NCBI RefSeq assembly: GCF_001905545.1
Contig: NZ_LIPD01000002.1
Location: forward strand, 682,001-746,000
DNA: 64,000 nucleotides
Source: Streptomyces sp. CB02056
GTDB lineage: Bacteria; Actinomycetota; Actinomycetes; Streptomycetales; Streptomycetaceae
Reading direction: 5' to 3'
Part shown: piece by piece, positions 38,709 to 47,692 of the stretch
Position numbering within the stretch: position 1 is the stretch's first letter
How the letters are laid out: every line of letters begins with the position of its first letter
Translations under genes and position numbers: made by a program
Notes under the pieces: model-generated
What the model saw: only the letters and a program-made list of their open reading frames with translations
The model's database searches: none
Told to the model about the DNA's origin: nothing

Positions 38709-38786
38709 TCCACCGGCCCCCGGCCTCGCCGGGGGATCGGAACGCTCTGAGGGGGCCGAGTGGCCGCAAGGTAAGCTCACCCCCCG

Positions 38787-39758
38787 ATGAGCACGCACGA
38801 ACCACCCGCGGACCGCGACGGCAGTCCCGCACCCACCGGTGCGGACTCGCTGTCGCGGTCCGCGGTCGTTTCCGCGGTTGTTTCCGGGCGCGCCGCCGAA
38901 GGCGCCGCGACGGGCGGCGTCGTCGGCGCGGAGCGCGCCGACGGGCCGGAGGCGGCCGAGGGGCCGGAGCACGCTGAGGTACTGGAGCAGGCCGAGGGCC
39001 CGGAGCGGACCGGCGGCTCCGGCGGCGACGGCTCGAGCCAGTCGGACGGGTCGGACGAGTCGGAGCAGGACGAGGAGCCCGGGCGCTCGCGTTCGCGGGA
39101 CCTGCTGCTGTTGGTCGGGATCTGCCTGACGGCCCTGCTGCTGGCGAACGCCTTCGTCGCGCGTCCCTTCTCGGTGCCCTCCGGGTCGATGGAGGAGACC
39201 CTGCGCCCCGGCGACCGGCTGGTCGCGTACCAGCTCGCCTACGCCTTCGGCGGCCATCCCCAGCGGGGCGACGTCGTGGTCTTCGACGGGAGGGGCTCCT
39301 TCCTCCGCGAGTCGGCGAAGCCGCCCGGTTTCTGGGACGGCCTGCGCTCGTTCGCCCAGGACCTCGGGCTGGCCCCGGCCGGGGACACCGTCTACGTCAA
39401 GCGCGTGATCGGCGTCGGCGGGGACCGGGTGACCAGCACCGGGCCGGGCGCGCCGATCACCGTCAACGGCGTGCCGATCGACGAGACCTCCTACCTGTCC
39501 CCAGGCGACGACCCGTCGAGCGTGGCCTTCGACATCGTCGTGCCGGCCGGCAAGCTGTGGGTGATGGGCGACCACCGCAGCGCCTCCCGGGACTCCCGCG
39601 ACCACCTCGGCGATCCCGGTGGCGGCTTCGTGCCCGAGAAGAAGGTGATCGGCCGGGCGGACTGGGTGGTCTACCCGTTCTCGCGCTGGACCAGCCTGGA
39701 CCGGCCCGCGGCCTTCGCCGCGACTGCGGGGACAGGCGGTCATGGGGACCAGGGGTAG
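38787..39758 (+). CDS. sipW: Type I signal peptidase (SipW-like)
   Basis: The 323-residue membrane serine protease cleaves Sec/Tat signal peptides. A long acidic, disordered cytoplasmic N-terminus (1 to about 104) precedes one membrane helix (about 105-126). The catalytic serine is S134 in SVPSGSME and the general-base lysine K205 in TVYVKRVIGVGG; GDHRSASRDSR is box E. First of four consecutive signal peptidase genes, as in the sipWXYZ cluster of S. coelicolor and S. lividans; sipW is assigned by position. The stop overlaps the next start by 17 bases. Confidence 0.9.
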   Translation: MSTHEPPADRDGSPAPTGADSLSRSAVVSAVVSGRAAEGAATGGVVGAERADGPEAAEGPEHAEVLEQAEGPERTGGSGGDGSSQSDGSDESEQDEEPGRSRSRDLLLLVGICLTALLLANAFVARPFSVPSGSMEETLRPGDRLVAYQLAYAFGGHPQRGDVVVFDGRGSFLRESAKPPGFWDGLRSFAQDLGLAPAGDTVYVKRVIGVGGDRVTSTGPGAPITVNGVPIDETSYLSPGDDPSSVAFDIVVPAGKLWVMGDHRSASRDSRDHLGDPGGGFVPEKKVIGRADWVVYPFSRWTSLDRPAAFAATAGTGGHGDQG

Positions 39759-40755
39759 GGGGCGGCTCGACGACCGCCCGGCTGCCGGAGGCCCGACTGG
39801 CCCGACTGCGGGGGGACCGGCCGCAGGGGGTCCGGCTACGGCCGGTCCGGTGCGCGGTGGACCGGGGGAGGAAGGCGCGGCAGGCCGTGGACCGGCAGGG
39901 GCCCCGTCGGCGCGCGGCCGGGCCGAGCGCCGTCGCAGTGCCCGCAAGGCCGCCCGTCGGCGCAAGCGCTCGCTGGTCCGCGAAGTGCCCATGATCGTCC
40001 TGGTGGCCCTGCTGGTGGCGCTGGTGATGAAGACCTTCCTGGTCCAGGTGTTCGTGATCCCCTCGGGTTCGATGGAGCAGACCATCCTGATCGGGGACCG
40101 GGTACTGGTGGACAAGCTGACCCCCTGGTTCGGCAGTGAGCCGCAGCGCGGCGACATCGTGGTGTTCAAGGACCCGGGCGGCTGGCTGGAGCGCGACCGC
40201 AAGCCGTCCGAGGACGGCCCGGTGCTGGGCGCGGCCAAGCAGGTGCTGACCTTCGTCGGACTGCTGCCTTCCGACAACGAGCAGGACCTGATCAAGCGGG
40301 TGATCGGCGTCGGCGGGGACACCGTCGAGTGCTGCGACGCGCAGGGGCGCCTCAGCGTCAACGGCCACCCGGTGGAGGAGTCCTACCTCGCGCCCGGCAA
40401 CCCGCCGTCCCGGCAGGCCTTCAGGATCCAGGTGCCGCAGGGGCGGCTGTGGGTCATGGGTGACCACCGGGACGTCTCCGCCGACTCCCGTTTCCATATG
40501 GGCAATCCGGGACAGGGGACGATCCCGCTGAGCGGCGTGGTCGGTCGCGCGTTCGTGACCGCCTGGCCGCTGGACCGCTTCCATCAACTCGATGCGCCCG
40601 GTTCACTCTCCTCTCTCGCCCGGATGCCGCAGGCCGGCGGAACTGCCGCGGGATCGGTGGGCGTTGGGCCGGTTCCTGCGGAACCGCCGCTCGTTATGGG
40701 GGTGTTGGGCATCCTTCCGCTCGTCGTTCGCCGGTCGGGGCGGCCTCCGGAGTGA
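39742..40755 (+). CDS. sipX: Type I signal peptidase (SipX-like)
   Basis: The 337-residue paralogue has a glycine/proline/arginine-rich N-terminus (1 to about 82, with a strongly basic RRKRS before the membrane), an N-terminal helix (about 84-100), S110 in VIPSGSME and K185 in DLIKRVIGVGG. Unlike SipW it has a hydrophobic segment near its C-terminus (about 313-330, VMGVLGILPLVV), giving a second membrane span as described for Streptomyces Sip proteins. It overlaps sipW by 17 bases, which implies cotranscription. Confidence 0.9.
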   Translation: MGTRGRGRLDDRPAAGGPTGPTAGGPAAGGPATAGPVRGGPGEEGAAGRGPAGAPSARGRAERRRSARKAARRRKRSLVREVPMIVLVALLVALVMKTFLVQVFVIPSGSMEQTILIGDRVLVDKLTPWFGSEPQRGDIVVFKDPGGWLERDRKPSEDGPVLGAAKQVLTFVGLLPSDNEQDLIKRVIGVGGDTVECCDAQGRLSVNGHPVEESYLAPGNPPSRQAFRIQVPQGRLWVMGDHRDVSADSRFHMGNPGQGTIPLSGVVGRAFVTAWPLDRFHQLDAPGSLSSLARMPQAGGTAAGSVGVGPVPAEPPLVMGVLGILPLVVRRSGRPPE

Positions 40756-40997
40756 GCCGCACCGGCCGCCGGCCGGACGGGCCTCGCGTGTGGGACCGCG
40801 AGCCGGATGCCTTGGAGTGATAGAGAAGTGCAGGTGCGGCCGGGAGTGGTCCCGGTCGCGGGCCGAGGCTGTGCTGGTGTCAGGGGAGTCCGCGGTGGGC
40901 AGCCCTGAGGCGTTCATGGTCGTGGTGAGCGTGGTGCCCGCTGTGCGGCACTCTGAGCGCGGGCGCGCGGGCGTCCGCACAGCAGGGAGGAGACGTT

Positions 40998-42005
40998 GTG
41001 GGGGATTTGGTGATCGGCGCCCGATCAGGCGCCGGAGAGCCCGAGGGCCCAGGCCGTCGGGCGGACCGGTCCACCGAGTCCGCGGCCTCCTCGGCCTCGG
41101 TCGAGGACGCGGCGGCGCAGACCGCCGACGGGCAGGGCGGTGCCGGATCGGAGGACGCCCCGGGCTCCCAGCACGCGGAGGCCGAGCCCGCGGACGGCTC
41201 GGAGTCGGAGGCTCCGTCCAAGCCGCGCAAGCAGCGCTCGTTCTGGAAGGAACTGCCGATCCTGGTCGGCATCGCGCTCATCCTCGCGCTGGTGATCAAG
41301 ACGTTCTTCGTCCAGGCGTTCTCCATTCCGTCGGAATCGATGCAGAACACGCTGCAGGTCGGCGACCGCGTCCTGGTCGACAAGCTGACCCCGTGGTTCG
41401 GGGCCGAACCCGAGCGCGGTGAGGTCGTGGTGTTCCACGACCCGGGCGGCTGGCTGAGCGACGAGCCGACCCAGCAGAGCAGCAACTCCTTCCTCCGCGG
41501 TGTGCAGGACGTGCTCAGCTTCGTCGGCCTGATGCCCTCCGCCAACGAGAAGGACCTGATCAAGCGGGTCATCGCGGTCGGCGGGGACACCGTCGAGTGC
41601 GAGGGCGAGGGGCCGGTCAAGGTCAACGGCGTCGCGCTCAACGAGCCGTACGTCTACCAGGGCAACACCCCGTGCGGCGACCACCCGTTCGGCCCGGTCA
41701 AGGTGCCCAAGGACCGGATCTGGGTCATGGGCGACCACCGCGCCAACTCGCTGGACTCCCGCTTCCACATGGACCAGCCGGGCGGCGGCACCGTCCCGGT
41801 GGACAACGTGATCGGGCGTGCCTTCGTGGTGGCCTGGCCGGTCGGCCACTGGTCGACGCTGCCGGTGCCGGACACCTTCGACCAGAAGGGCCTGGCGGCG
41901 GCCGCGCCGATGGCGCCCCCCGTGGCCGGTGCGGTGGGGGCCGTCGCCCTGCTCCCGCTGGTGCGGCGGGTGCGTGGCCGGGCGGAGAGCCGCAAGGAGT
42001 CCTGA
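40998..42005 (+). CDS. sipY: Type I signal peptidase (SipY-like)
   Basis: The 335-residue paralogue has an acidic N-terminus (1 to about 75), a helix (about 85-108), S114 in SIPSESMQ and K189 in DLIKRVIAVGGD. A C-terminal helix (about 305-322) is followed by RRVRGRAESRK. The GTG at 40998 follows GGGAGGAGA, a strong ribosome-binding site. A 242-base gap separates it from sipX, so it may be transcribed separately. In S. lividans SipY is the major signal peptidase (literature knowledge). Confidence 0.9.
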   Translation: MGDLVIGARSGAGEPEGPGRRADRSTESAASSASVEDAAAQTADGQGGAGSEDAPGSQHAEAEPADGSESEAPSKPRKQRSFWKELPILVGIALILALVIKTFFVQAFSIPSESMQNTLQVGDRVLVDKLTPWFGAEPERGEVVVFHDPGGWLSDEPTQQSSNSFLRGVQDVLSFVGLMPSANEKDLIKRVIAVGGDTVECEGEGPVKVNGVALNEPYVYQGNTPCGDHPFGPVKVPKDRIWVMGDHRANSLDSRFHMDQPGGGTVPVDNVIGRAFVVAWPVGHWSTLPVPDTFDQKGLAAAAPMAPPVAGAVGAVALLPLVRRVRGRAESRKES

Positions 42006-42165
42006 GCTCCACCGGATCGTGTTCCGCCGGGTTGCCCCCGGCTCTTGCGCGGGCCGTGGTACCGACGAGTAATCTGCTCGGACGTGCCACGGCCCGCCGG
42101 CGTTTCCGCCCGTGCCTCCGGCGTGCCAGTGGTGTTCTCCGGTCGGCCAGAGGTGGACGGTGTCG

Positions 42166-42918
42166 ATGAGCAGTGTCGTGGAGCAGACGGCCGACCACCC
42201 GACCGCGCCCGCCCGTGCGGGCCGTCGGCCCGCCGCGGTGCTGCAGGGCGTCGCCCTGGCACTCGGGCTGGTGCTGATGGTCGGCGGCTTCGCGCTGATC
42301 GCGATCGACTACCGGCCGTACAAGATCCCCACCGCCTCGATGCACCCGACGCTGCGCGTCGGGGACACTGTGCTCGCCCGCAAGGTCGGCGGCGGCGACA
42401 TCGGGCGGGGCGACGTGGTGGTCTTCCGGGACCAGGCCTGGGGCGGCGAGCTCATGGTCAAGCGGGTGGTCGCGGTCGGCGGGGACACCGTCGCCACCAG
42501 CGGGGCCGATCACCGGCTGACGGTCGACGGGCAGCCGGTGGACGAGCCCTACCTCGCGACGCAGGGCGGCCAGGGCCAGCCGTTCAGCGTGACGGTGCCG
42601 CAGGGCCGGCTGTTCCTGCTCGGCGACAACCGGGTGGGCTCGCTGGACTCCCGCACCCACCTGGAGGTGGACGGCGGGACCGTCCCGGCCGAGGCCGTCG
42701 AGGCGAGGGTCGAGGCCACCGTGCTGCCCTTCGGCCGGACGGGCCTGCTCGACCGGGTCACGGACTTCGACGGCTTCGCGGGCCCGAAGGCCTCGCAGCC
42801 GGGGCCGCTGGAGCCCTCCGCCTACGCCGCCGTCGCGGGCGCGGCGCTGATCCTCGTGACCTCCGCGGTGGGCGGGGTGGCGGGTCTGGGCCGCCGGCTC
42901 CGGGGGCGCAGCTCCTGA
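42166..42918 (+). CDS. sipZ: Type I signal peptidase (SipZ-like)
   Basis: The 250-residue form is the shortest of the four. It has a short N-terminus, a membrane helix (about 25-48), S58 in KIPTASMH (threonine replaces the usual serine two residues before it), K99 in ELMVKRVVAVGGD and a C-terminal helix (about 222-240). The ATG at 42166 is preceded by AGGTGGA. A hairpin immediately after the stop suggests the end of the signal peptidase unit. Confidence 0.9.
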   Translation: MSSVVEQTADHPTAPARAGRRPAAVLQGVALALGLVLMVGGFALIAIDYRPYKIPTASMHPTLRVGDTVLARKVGGGDIGRGDVVVFRDQAWGGELMVKRVVAVGGDTVATSGADHRLTVDGQPVDEPYLATQGGQGQPFSVTVPQGRLFLLGDNRVGSLDSRTHLEVDGGTVPAEAVEARVEATVLPFGRTGLLDRVTDFDGFAGPKASQPGPLEPSAYAAVAGAALILVTSAVGGVAGLGRRLRGRSS

Positions 42919-42936
42919 GCGGGGCCGTCGCCCCGC
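42919..42936 (+). terminator. Hairpin after sipZ
   Basis: GCGGGGC (42919-42925) pairs with GCCCCGC (42930-42936) around CGTC, directly after the stop codon. Confidence 0.55.
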
Positions 42937-43030
42937 GGGCCGCTCTGCCGAACATCGCCCCGGACGACCGCGCCGGGTGGCAGGATCGGTAGCGCCACCG
43001 ATGCGAACGGAAGGAGCGTGGAGCGCCGCC

Positions 43031-43504
43031 ATGACAGCACGGCGCCGCAGAGCGGCGCGGATCCTGCTGCTGGACGGGCTGGACCGCATCCTCCTCTTCC
43101 TGGGGGCCGACCCGGCCACTCCGGGGGAGACGTGGTGGTTCACGCCCGGGGGAGGCTTGGAGGCGGGGGAGGACGTGCGGGAGGCCGCCGAGCGGGAGCT
43201 CGCCGAGGAGACCGGCCTGCGGGGTGTGGACCTGGGGCCCTTGGTGGCGTACGGCACGGTGTCGTTCTCCTTTCAGGGACAGCGCTACGAGCAGGAGCAG
43301 TGGTTCCACCTGGCCCGGACCACGGAGACGGTGCTGGACCACTCGGGCATGGGCGCCGACGAGCACGCCCAGTTGCTCGCGGCGCGTTGGTGGACGGTCG
43401 AGGAACTGAGGGGGACCGCCGAGACGGTCTATCCGGTCGGTCTGGCGGACTTCCTGGAGCGGCTGCTGGTCGAGGGCCCGCCGGTGGACCCGGTACGGCT
43501 CTGA
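43031..43504 (+). CDS. Nudix hydrolase
   Basis: The 157-residue protein has a complete Nudix box, GGGLEAGEDVREAAERELAE followed by ETGL (about 40-63), which binds metal and hydrolyses a nucleoside-diphosphate-linked substrate; the substrate is unknown. The ATG at 43031 was preferred to in-frame starts at 42977 and 43001 because it begins just before the first beta strand (RRAARILLLDG) and GGAG lies close upstream. It is 112 bases after sipZ. Confidence 0.88.
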   Translation: MTARRRRAARILLLDGLDRILLFLGADPATPGETWWFTPGGGLEAGEDVREAAERELAEETGLRGVDLGPLVAYGTVSFSFQGQRYEQEQWFHLARTTETVLDHSGMGADEHAQLLAARWWTVEELRGTAETVYPVGLADFLERLLVEGPPVDPVRL

Positions 43505-43518
43505 CCGTGGGTGCGGTG

Positions 43519-43535
43519 GTCCACAATGGGTGGAC
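43519..43535 (+). promoter_or_regulatory. Small palindrome between the Nudix and DUF2469 genes
   Basis: GTCCAC (43519-43524) and GTGGAC (43530-43535) flank AATGG. It could be an operator or a short hairpin; no function is known. Confidence 0.35.
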
Positions 43536-43559
43536 GTGACAAGTTGAGGGGACGCCTGG

Positions 43560-43886
43560 ATGAGTGCCGAAGATCTCGAGAAGTACGAGACCGAGATGGA
43601 GCTCAAGCTCTACCGGGAGTACCGGGACGTCGTCGGCCTGTTCAAGTACGTGATCGAGACCGAACGACGGTTCTACCTCACCAACGACTACGAGCTGCAG
43701 GTGCACTCGGTCCAGGGCGAGGTGTTCTTCGAGGTGTCGATGGCGGATGCGTGGGTCTGGGACATGTACCGGCCGGCCCGGTTCGTCCGCAAGGTCCGGG
43801 TGCTGACCTTCAAGGACGTGAACATCGAGGAACTCGCGAAGAGCGATCTGGAGCTGCCCTCGGACGAGTCCGGCTTCGGGAACTGA
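43560..43886 (+). CDS. DUF2469 family protein
   Basis: The 108-residue acidic protein begins MSAEDLEKYETEMELKLYRE and continues YRDVVGLFKYVIETERRFYL, characteristic of DUF2469, a small conserved actinobacterial family without known function that usually sits near rnhB/lepB and yraN. GAGGGGA lies eight bases before the ATG. Confidence 0.92.
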   Translation: MSAEDLEKYETEMELKLYREYRDVVGLFKYVIETERRFYLTNDYELQVHSVQGEVFFEVSMADAWVWDMYRPARFVRKVRVLTFKDVNIEELAKSDLELPSDESGFGN

Positions 43887-43963
43887 CGTTGGACGACTCC
43901 GTCCCGCGTTGTCCAGCCGAATTTCGCGGGAACAGGGCTTCTCACCCCTGCGGGTGACAGGAG

Positions 43964-43989
43964 TTGTCCACAGGTCCGAGTTATCCACA
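43964..43989 (+). promoter_or_regulatory. Two tandem DnaA boxes upstream of yraN-comM-dprA
   Basis: TTGTCCACA (43964-43972, the Streptomyces DnaA-box consensus) and TTATCCACA (43981-43989, the E. coli consensus) lie 17 bases apart in the same orientation, followed by the palindrome CGGGAATTCCCG (43995-44006). They are 66 bases from the yraN start. DnaA-dependent regulation is inferred. Confidence 0.6.
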
Positions 43990-44054
43990 GGGAACGGGAA
44001 TTCCCGGGCCTCGCCGTGCGCGTTGGGGCAGCCTCCTCGGCGGAGGTGGTCACC

Positions 44055-44558
44055 ATGCAGCACACCGTCGTGCAGGACCAGGCCGTACCGGACACGGCCG
44101 CAGCCGGGAAGGCCCCGCGGGCGATCCCGGACCGCAGCACCAGGAACGGGCTCGGCCGGTACGGGGAGCGGGTCGCCGCCCGCCGCCTCGCGGAGGCCGG
44201 GCTCCGCATCCTGGACCTCAACTGGCGCTGCGCCGAGGGCGAGCTGGACATCGTCGCCCTCGACGGCGACACCGTGGCGGTCTGCGAGGTGAAGACCCGC
44301 TCCGAGCGGGGTTTCCAGCAGCCGACCGAGGCCATCGACCGGGCCAAGGCCGCCCGGCTGCAACGCCTGGCCGAGCGCTGGATGGCCGAGCGCTGGCCCG
44401 ATCACTTCGCCCGGCTGGCCGGCCCCGGCTACGACCCGGGGCCCACCGATCCACAGTGGCCTCCCGCCCCACCGGGCGGGGTGCGGATCGACCTGGTCGC
44501 GGTGGTCAACCGGGCGCGGGGTGCGGCCCTGGTCGACCACCTGCGGGGGGTGGTCTGA
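44055..44558 (+). CDS. yraN: YraN family (UPF0102) endonuclease-like protein
   Basis: The 167-residue protein has the restriction-endonuclease-like fold of UPF0102: [16 protein letters not shown], then GELDIV (62-67) and EVKTRS (78-83), which supply the acidic/lysine metal-binding triad. A disordered N-terminus (1 to about 32) is present. GGAGG lies eight bases before the ATG at 44055; a GTG-type start at 44016 is less likely. It is followed after one base by comM, so the genes form an operon. The biological role is not established. Confidence 0.9.
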   Translation: MQHTVVQDQAVPDTAAAGKAPRAIPDRSTRNGLGRYGERVAARRLAEAGLRILDLNWRCAEGELDIVALDGDTVAVCEVKTRSERGFQQPTEAIDRAKAARLQRLAERWMAERWPDHFARLAGPGYDPGPTDPQWPPAPPGGVRIDLVAVVNRARGAALVDHLRGVV

Positions 44559-44559
44559 G

Positions 44560-46275
44560 ATGGCCTTCGCCCGTACCTGTTCCGTCGCGCTCGTCGGCGT
44601 CGACGGAGTGATCGTCGAGGTCCAGGCCGATCTGGAGCCCGGGGTGGCCGCGTTCACCCTGGTCGGCCTGCCCGACAAGGCGCTCACCGAGGCCCGCGAC
44701 CGGGTCCGTGCCGCGGTCGTGAACAGCGGTGAGGCCTGGCCGCAGCGGAAGCTGACGGTCGGTCTCAGCCCCGCCTCGGTGCCCAAGAGCGGCAGCGGCT
44801 TCGACCTCGCGGTGGCCTGCGCCGTGCTGGCCGCCGCCGAACGGCTCGACCCCTCCGCCATCGCCGACCTGCTGATCATCGGCGAGCTGGGGCTGGACGG
44901 CCGGGTGCGGCCGGTCAGAGGGGTGCTGCCGTCGGTGCTGGCCGCCGCCGACGCCGGGTACCAGCGGGTCGTGGTCGCCGAGCAGACCGCACCCGAGGCC
45001 TCGCTCGTCCCCGGGGTGACGGTGATCGGCGTCCGCAGCCTGCGCCAGCTCGTCGCCATCCTGACCGGCGCGGCGGCACCGGAGGAGCCGCCCGATCCGA
45101 TCGGGGGCAGGCCCGATCCGCTGATGGCCGGCCTGATGCTGCCCAGCGCCGGCGTGCGGGGCCTGCCCGACGACAGGGCGGCCCGGCTGGACATGGCCGA
45201 CGTGGCCGGCCAGTACGAGGCCCGACGGGCGCTGGAGATCGCCGCGGCCGGAGGGCACCACCTCTACCTGAAGGGCCCGCCGGGCGCGGGCAAGACGATG
45301 CTGGCGGAGCGGTTGCCCGCGCTGCTCCCGCCGCTGACCCAGAAGGAGGCGCTGGAGGTCACCGCCGTCCACTCGGTGGCGGGGCTGCTCCCGGCCGGGC
45401 GCCCACTGATCGACACCGCGCCCTACTGTGCCCCACACCACTCCACGACGATGCCGGCCATCGTCGGCGGCGGCAGTGGTATGCCGAGACCGGGAGCGGT
45501 CTCGCTGGCCCACCGGGGCGTGCTCTTCCTGGACGAGGCACCGGAGTTCCCGGTCCGGGTGCTCGACGCGCTGCGCCAGCCGCTGGAGTCGGGCGAGGTG
45601 GTGATCGCCCGCTCGGCCGGATCACTGCGGCTCCCGGCCCGCTTCCTGCTCTGCCTGGCGGCCAACCCCTGTCCGTGCGGCCGGTATTCGCGGCGGGGCG
45701 AGGGCTGTGAGTGCACCCCCGCCATGGTCAGCCGCTACCAGGGGCGGCTCTCCGGGCCGCTGCTGGACCGGGTCGACCTCCAGGTCCAGGTGGCCCCGGT
45801 GACCAGGGTCGAGCTCATGGAACGGGACACCACGGCGGAGACCACCGAGACCGTCGCGGCCCGGGTGCTGGCCGCGCGGGAGCGGGCGGCGGCCCGGCTG
45901 GCGAACACCCCGTGGCGGACCAACGCGGAGGTCCCGGGCCACGAGCTGCGCACCCGCTGGCAGCTCACGGCCGGCGCACTCAACGACGCCGCACGGCAGT
46001 TGGAGCGGGGGCTGCTGACCGCCCGGGGCCTGGACCGGGTGCTCCGGGTCGCCTGGACGGTGGCCGACCTCGCCGGCCGCGACCGGCCGGACCAACGGGA
46101 CGTGCGCACCGCCCTGGTCCTGCGCACCGGGGTGGAGCACGGACTGCCGCTGACCGAGCGGGTCTTCGGGCGGCTCGGTGGGATCCCGGCCCAGCGCGCC
46201 AGCCCGGACGGCGACTTGTCCGGGGAGCCCGAGGCGCCTGACGAGCGTTCGCGAAACCAGAAGGGTGAGGCATGA
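44560..46275 (+). CDS. comM: YifB/ComM-family Mg-chelatase-like AAA ATPase
   Basis: The 571-residue protein has an N-terminal Lon-protease-like fold (VGLPDKALTEARDRV, about 32-46), the AAA core with Walker A GPPGAGKT (239-246) and VLFLDEAPEF, and a cysteine cluster NPCPCGRYSRRGEGC (about 369-383). ComM is the helicase that drives branch migration during natural transformation in Vibrio/Haemophilus; the role in streptomycetes is not settled. The ATG at 44560 follows GGGGGG. The stop overlaps the dprA start (ATGA). Confidence 0.92.
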   Translation: MAFARTCSVALVGVDGVIVEVQADLEPGVAAFTLVGLPDKALTEARDRVRAAVVNSGEAWPQRKLTVGLSPASVPKSGSGFDLAVACAVLAAAERLDPSAIADLLIIGELGLDGRVRPVRGVLPSVLAAADAGYQRVVVAEQTAPEASLVPGVTVIGVRSLRQLVAILTGAAAPEEPPDPIGGRPDPLMAGLMLPSAGVRGLPDDRAARLDMADVAGQYEARRALEIAAAGGHHLYLKGPPGAGKTMLAERLPALLPPLTQKEALEVTAVHSVAGLLPAGRPLIDTAPYCAPHHSTTMPAIVGGGSGMPRPGAVSLAHRGVLFLDEAPEFPVRVLDALRQPLESGEVVIARSAGSLRLPARFLLCLAANPCPCGRYSRRGEGCECTPAMVSRYQGRLSGPLLDRVDLQVQVAPVTRVELMERDTTAETTETVAARVLAARERAAARLANTPWRTNAEVPGHELRTRWQLTAGALNDAARQLERGLLTARGLDRVLRVAWTVADLAGRDRPDQRDVRTALVLRTGVEHGLPLTERVFGRLGGIPAQRASPDGDLSGEPEAPDERSRNQKGEA

Positions 46276-47468
46276 ACCAGTTGCTGAGGCAACCTCGAAT
46301 TCCCGGTGGTTCCGATGCCGGGCCCGGCCCCGGGGCCACCACCGAGACCGAGCCGGAACGCCTCGCCCGGGTGCTGCTCGGCCGACTCAGCGAGCCGGGG
46401 GACGCGGTGGTCGGTCGATGGCTCGCTCAACTTCCCGCCGTCGACGTGGTGAAGGCGATCCGGGACGGGACGGTGCCAGACCACCCGGGACTGGACGCCA
46501 CCCGACTGTCCGGGTACCAGGCGCGGCTTCCGGGGCTGGACCCGCGGATGGACCTGAAACGGGTACGGGACGTCGGTGGGCGGTTCATCATTCCGGGGGA
46601 TACGGAATGGCCCAGCCAACTCGACGACCTGGGTGACGGACGCCCGATCGGGCTCTGGGTGACGGGCACCGGCTCGCTGCGGCTGCTCGCGCTCCGCTCG
46701 GTCGCGATGGTGGGCTCCCGCGCCTGTACGGCCTACGGCGCCCACGTCGCGGGGGAGCTGTCCGCCCAACTGGCCGAACGCGGCTGGGTGGTCGTCTCCG
46801 GAGCCGCCTACGGGATCGACGCGGCCGCGCACCGCGGGGCGCTCGCGGTCGGTGGGACGACCGCCGCCGTACTCGCCTGCGGCGTCGACGTGGCCTATCC
46901 CAAGGGCAACGCCGAACTGATCCGGCGGATCGGCGTCCAGGGCCTGCTGGTCAGCGAACTCCCGCCCGGGGATCACCCGAACCGCTTCCGCTTCGTCCTC
47001 CGCAACCGGGTCATCGCGGCGCTCACCCGGGGGACGGTGGTGGTCGAGGCGGCGGTGCGCAGCGGAGCCCTGAGCACGGCCCGACGGGCGCGGGACCTCA
47101 ACCGCCACACCATGGGCGTCGCGGGCCCGGTGACCTCGGAGCTCTCCGCCGGGGTGCACGCCCTGATCCGCAGCGGCGGTGCCACCCTGGTCACCGACGC
47201 GGCCGAGATCACCGAGCTGATCGGGGCGATCGGGGAGGACCTCGCGCCGCAGCGCAGCGGCCCGGTGCTCCCGCGCGACCTGCTGGAGCCGGCGGTGGCC
47301 CGGGTGCTGGAGGCCGTACCGGCGACGGCGGAGGGCGCGCCGGTCGAGCGGCTGGCCCGGCAGTCCGGCCTCCCGCCGGACGAAGTCCTGCAACGGCTCT
47401 ACGAGCTGGGGTCGCTCGGCTACGTGGAGCGGCACGGCGCGCACTGGCGCGTGGTGCGGAGGAGGTGA
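46272..47468 (+). CDS. dprA: DNA processing protein DprA
   Basis: The 398-residue protein loads RecA on single-stranded DNA. The Rossmann core starts MVGSRACTAYGAHVAGELS (about 146) and continues VSGAAYGIDAAAHRGAL and RNRVIAALTRGTVVVEA. A C-terminal winged-helix domain (about 335-398) is present. It overlaps comM by four bases. The yraN-comM-dprA order is conserved in actinobacteria even though most are not known to be competent. Confidence 0.94.
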   Translation: MNQLLRQPRIPGGSDAGPGPGATTETEPERLARVLLGRLSEPGDAVVGRWLAQLPAVDVVKAIRDGTVPDHPGLDATRLSGYQARLPGLDPRMDLKRVRDVGGRFIIPGDTEWPSQLDDLGDGRPIGLWVTGTGSLRLLALRSVAMVGSRACTAYGAHVAGELSAQLAERGWVVVSGAAYGIDAAAHRGALAVGGTTAAVLACGVDVAYPKGNAELIRRIGVQGLLVSELPPGDHPNRFRFVLRNRVIAALTRGTVVVEAAVRSGALSTARRARDLNRHTMGVAGPVTSELSAGVHALIRSGGATLVTDAAEITELIGAIGEDLAPQRSGPVLPRDLLEPAVARVLEAVPATAEGAPVERLARQSGLPPDEVLQRLYELGSLGYVERHGAHWRVVRRR

Positions 47469-47617
47469 GCACTGGAACCGGGAACACGTTTGGGTAGAGG
47501 GAACGCACGTTGGATCCGCCCGGCTGACCTGCCGATCCGGTTCTGCTGTCCGTCGCCCGGATCCGGTGTGCGAACGCCACCGGATCGGGGGACGACCGAG
47601 TGGCGGTAGCGCTTTGC

Positions 47618-47639
47618 AGTGAGTTGGTCACGCTACGCT
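47618..47639 (+). promoter_or_regulatory. whiG promoter region with a BldD-type operator
   Basis: AGTGA-gttgg-TCAC (47618-47631) matches the BldD operator pattern AGTGA-nm-TCAC. It overlaps the spacer of a promoter whose -10 is TACGCT (47634-47639), about 54 bases before the whiG start. BldD is known to repress whiG directly in S. coelicolor and S. venezuelae. Confidence 0.65.
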
Positions 47640-47692
47640 CCACATGCCTTCCCTATCAGCACATGACTCGGCAGAACGGCGCAGACCAACGC

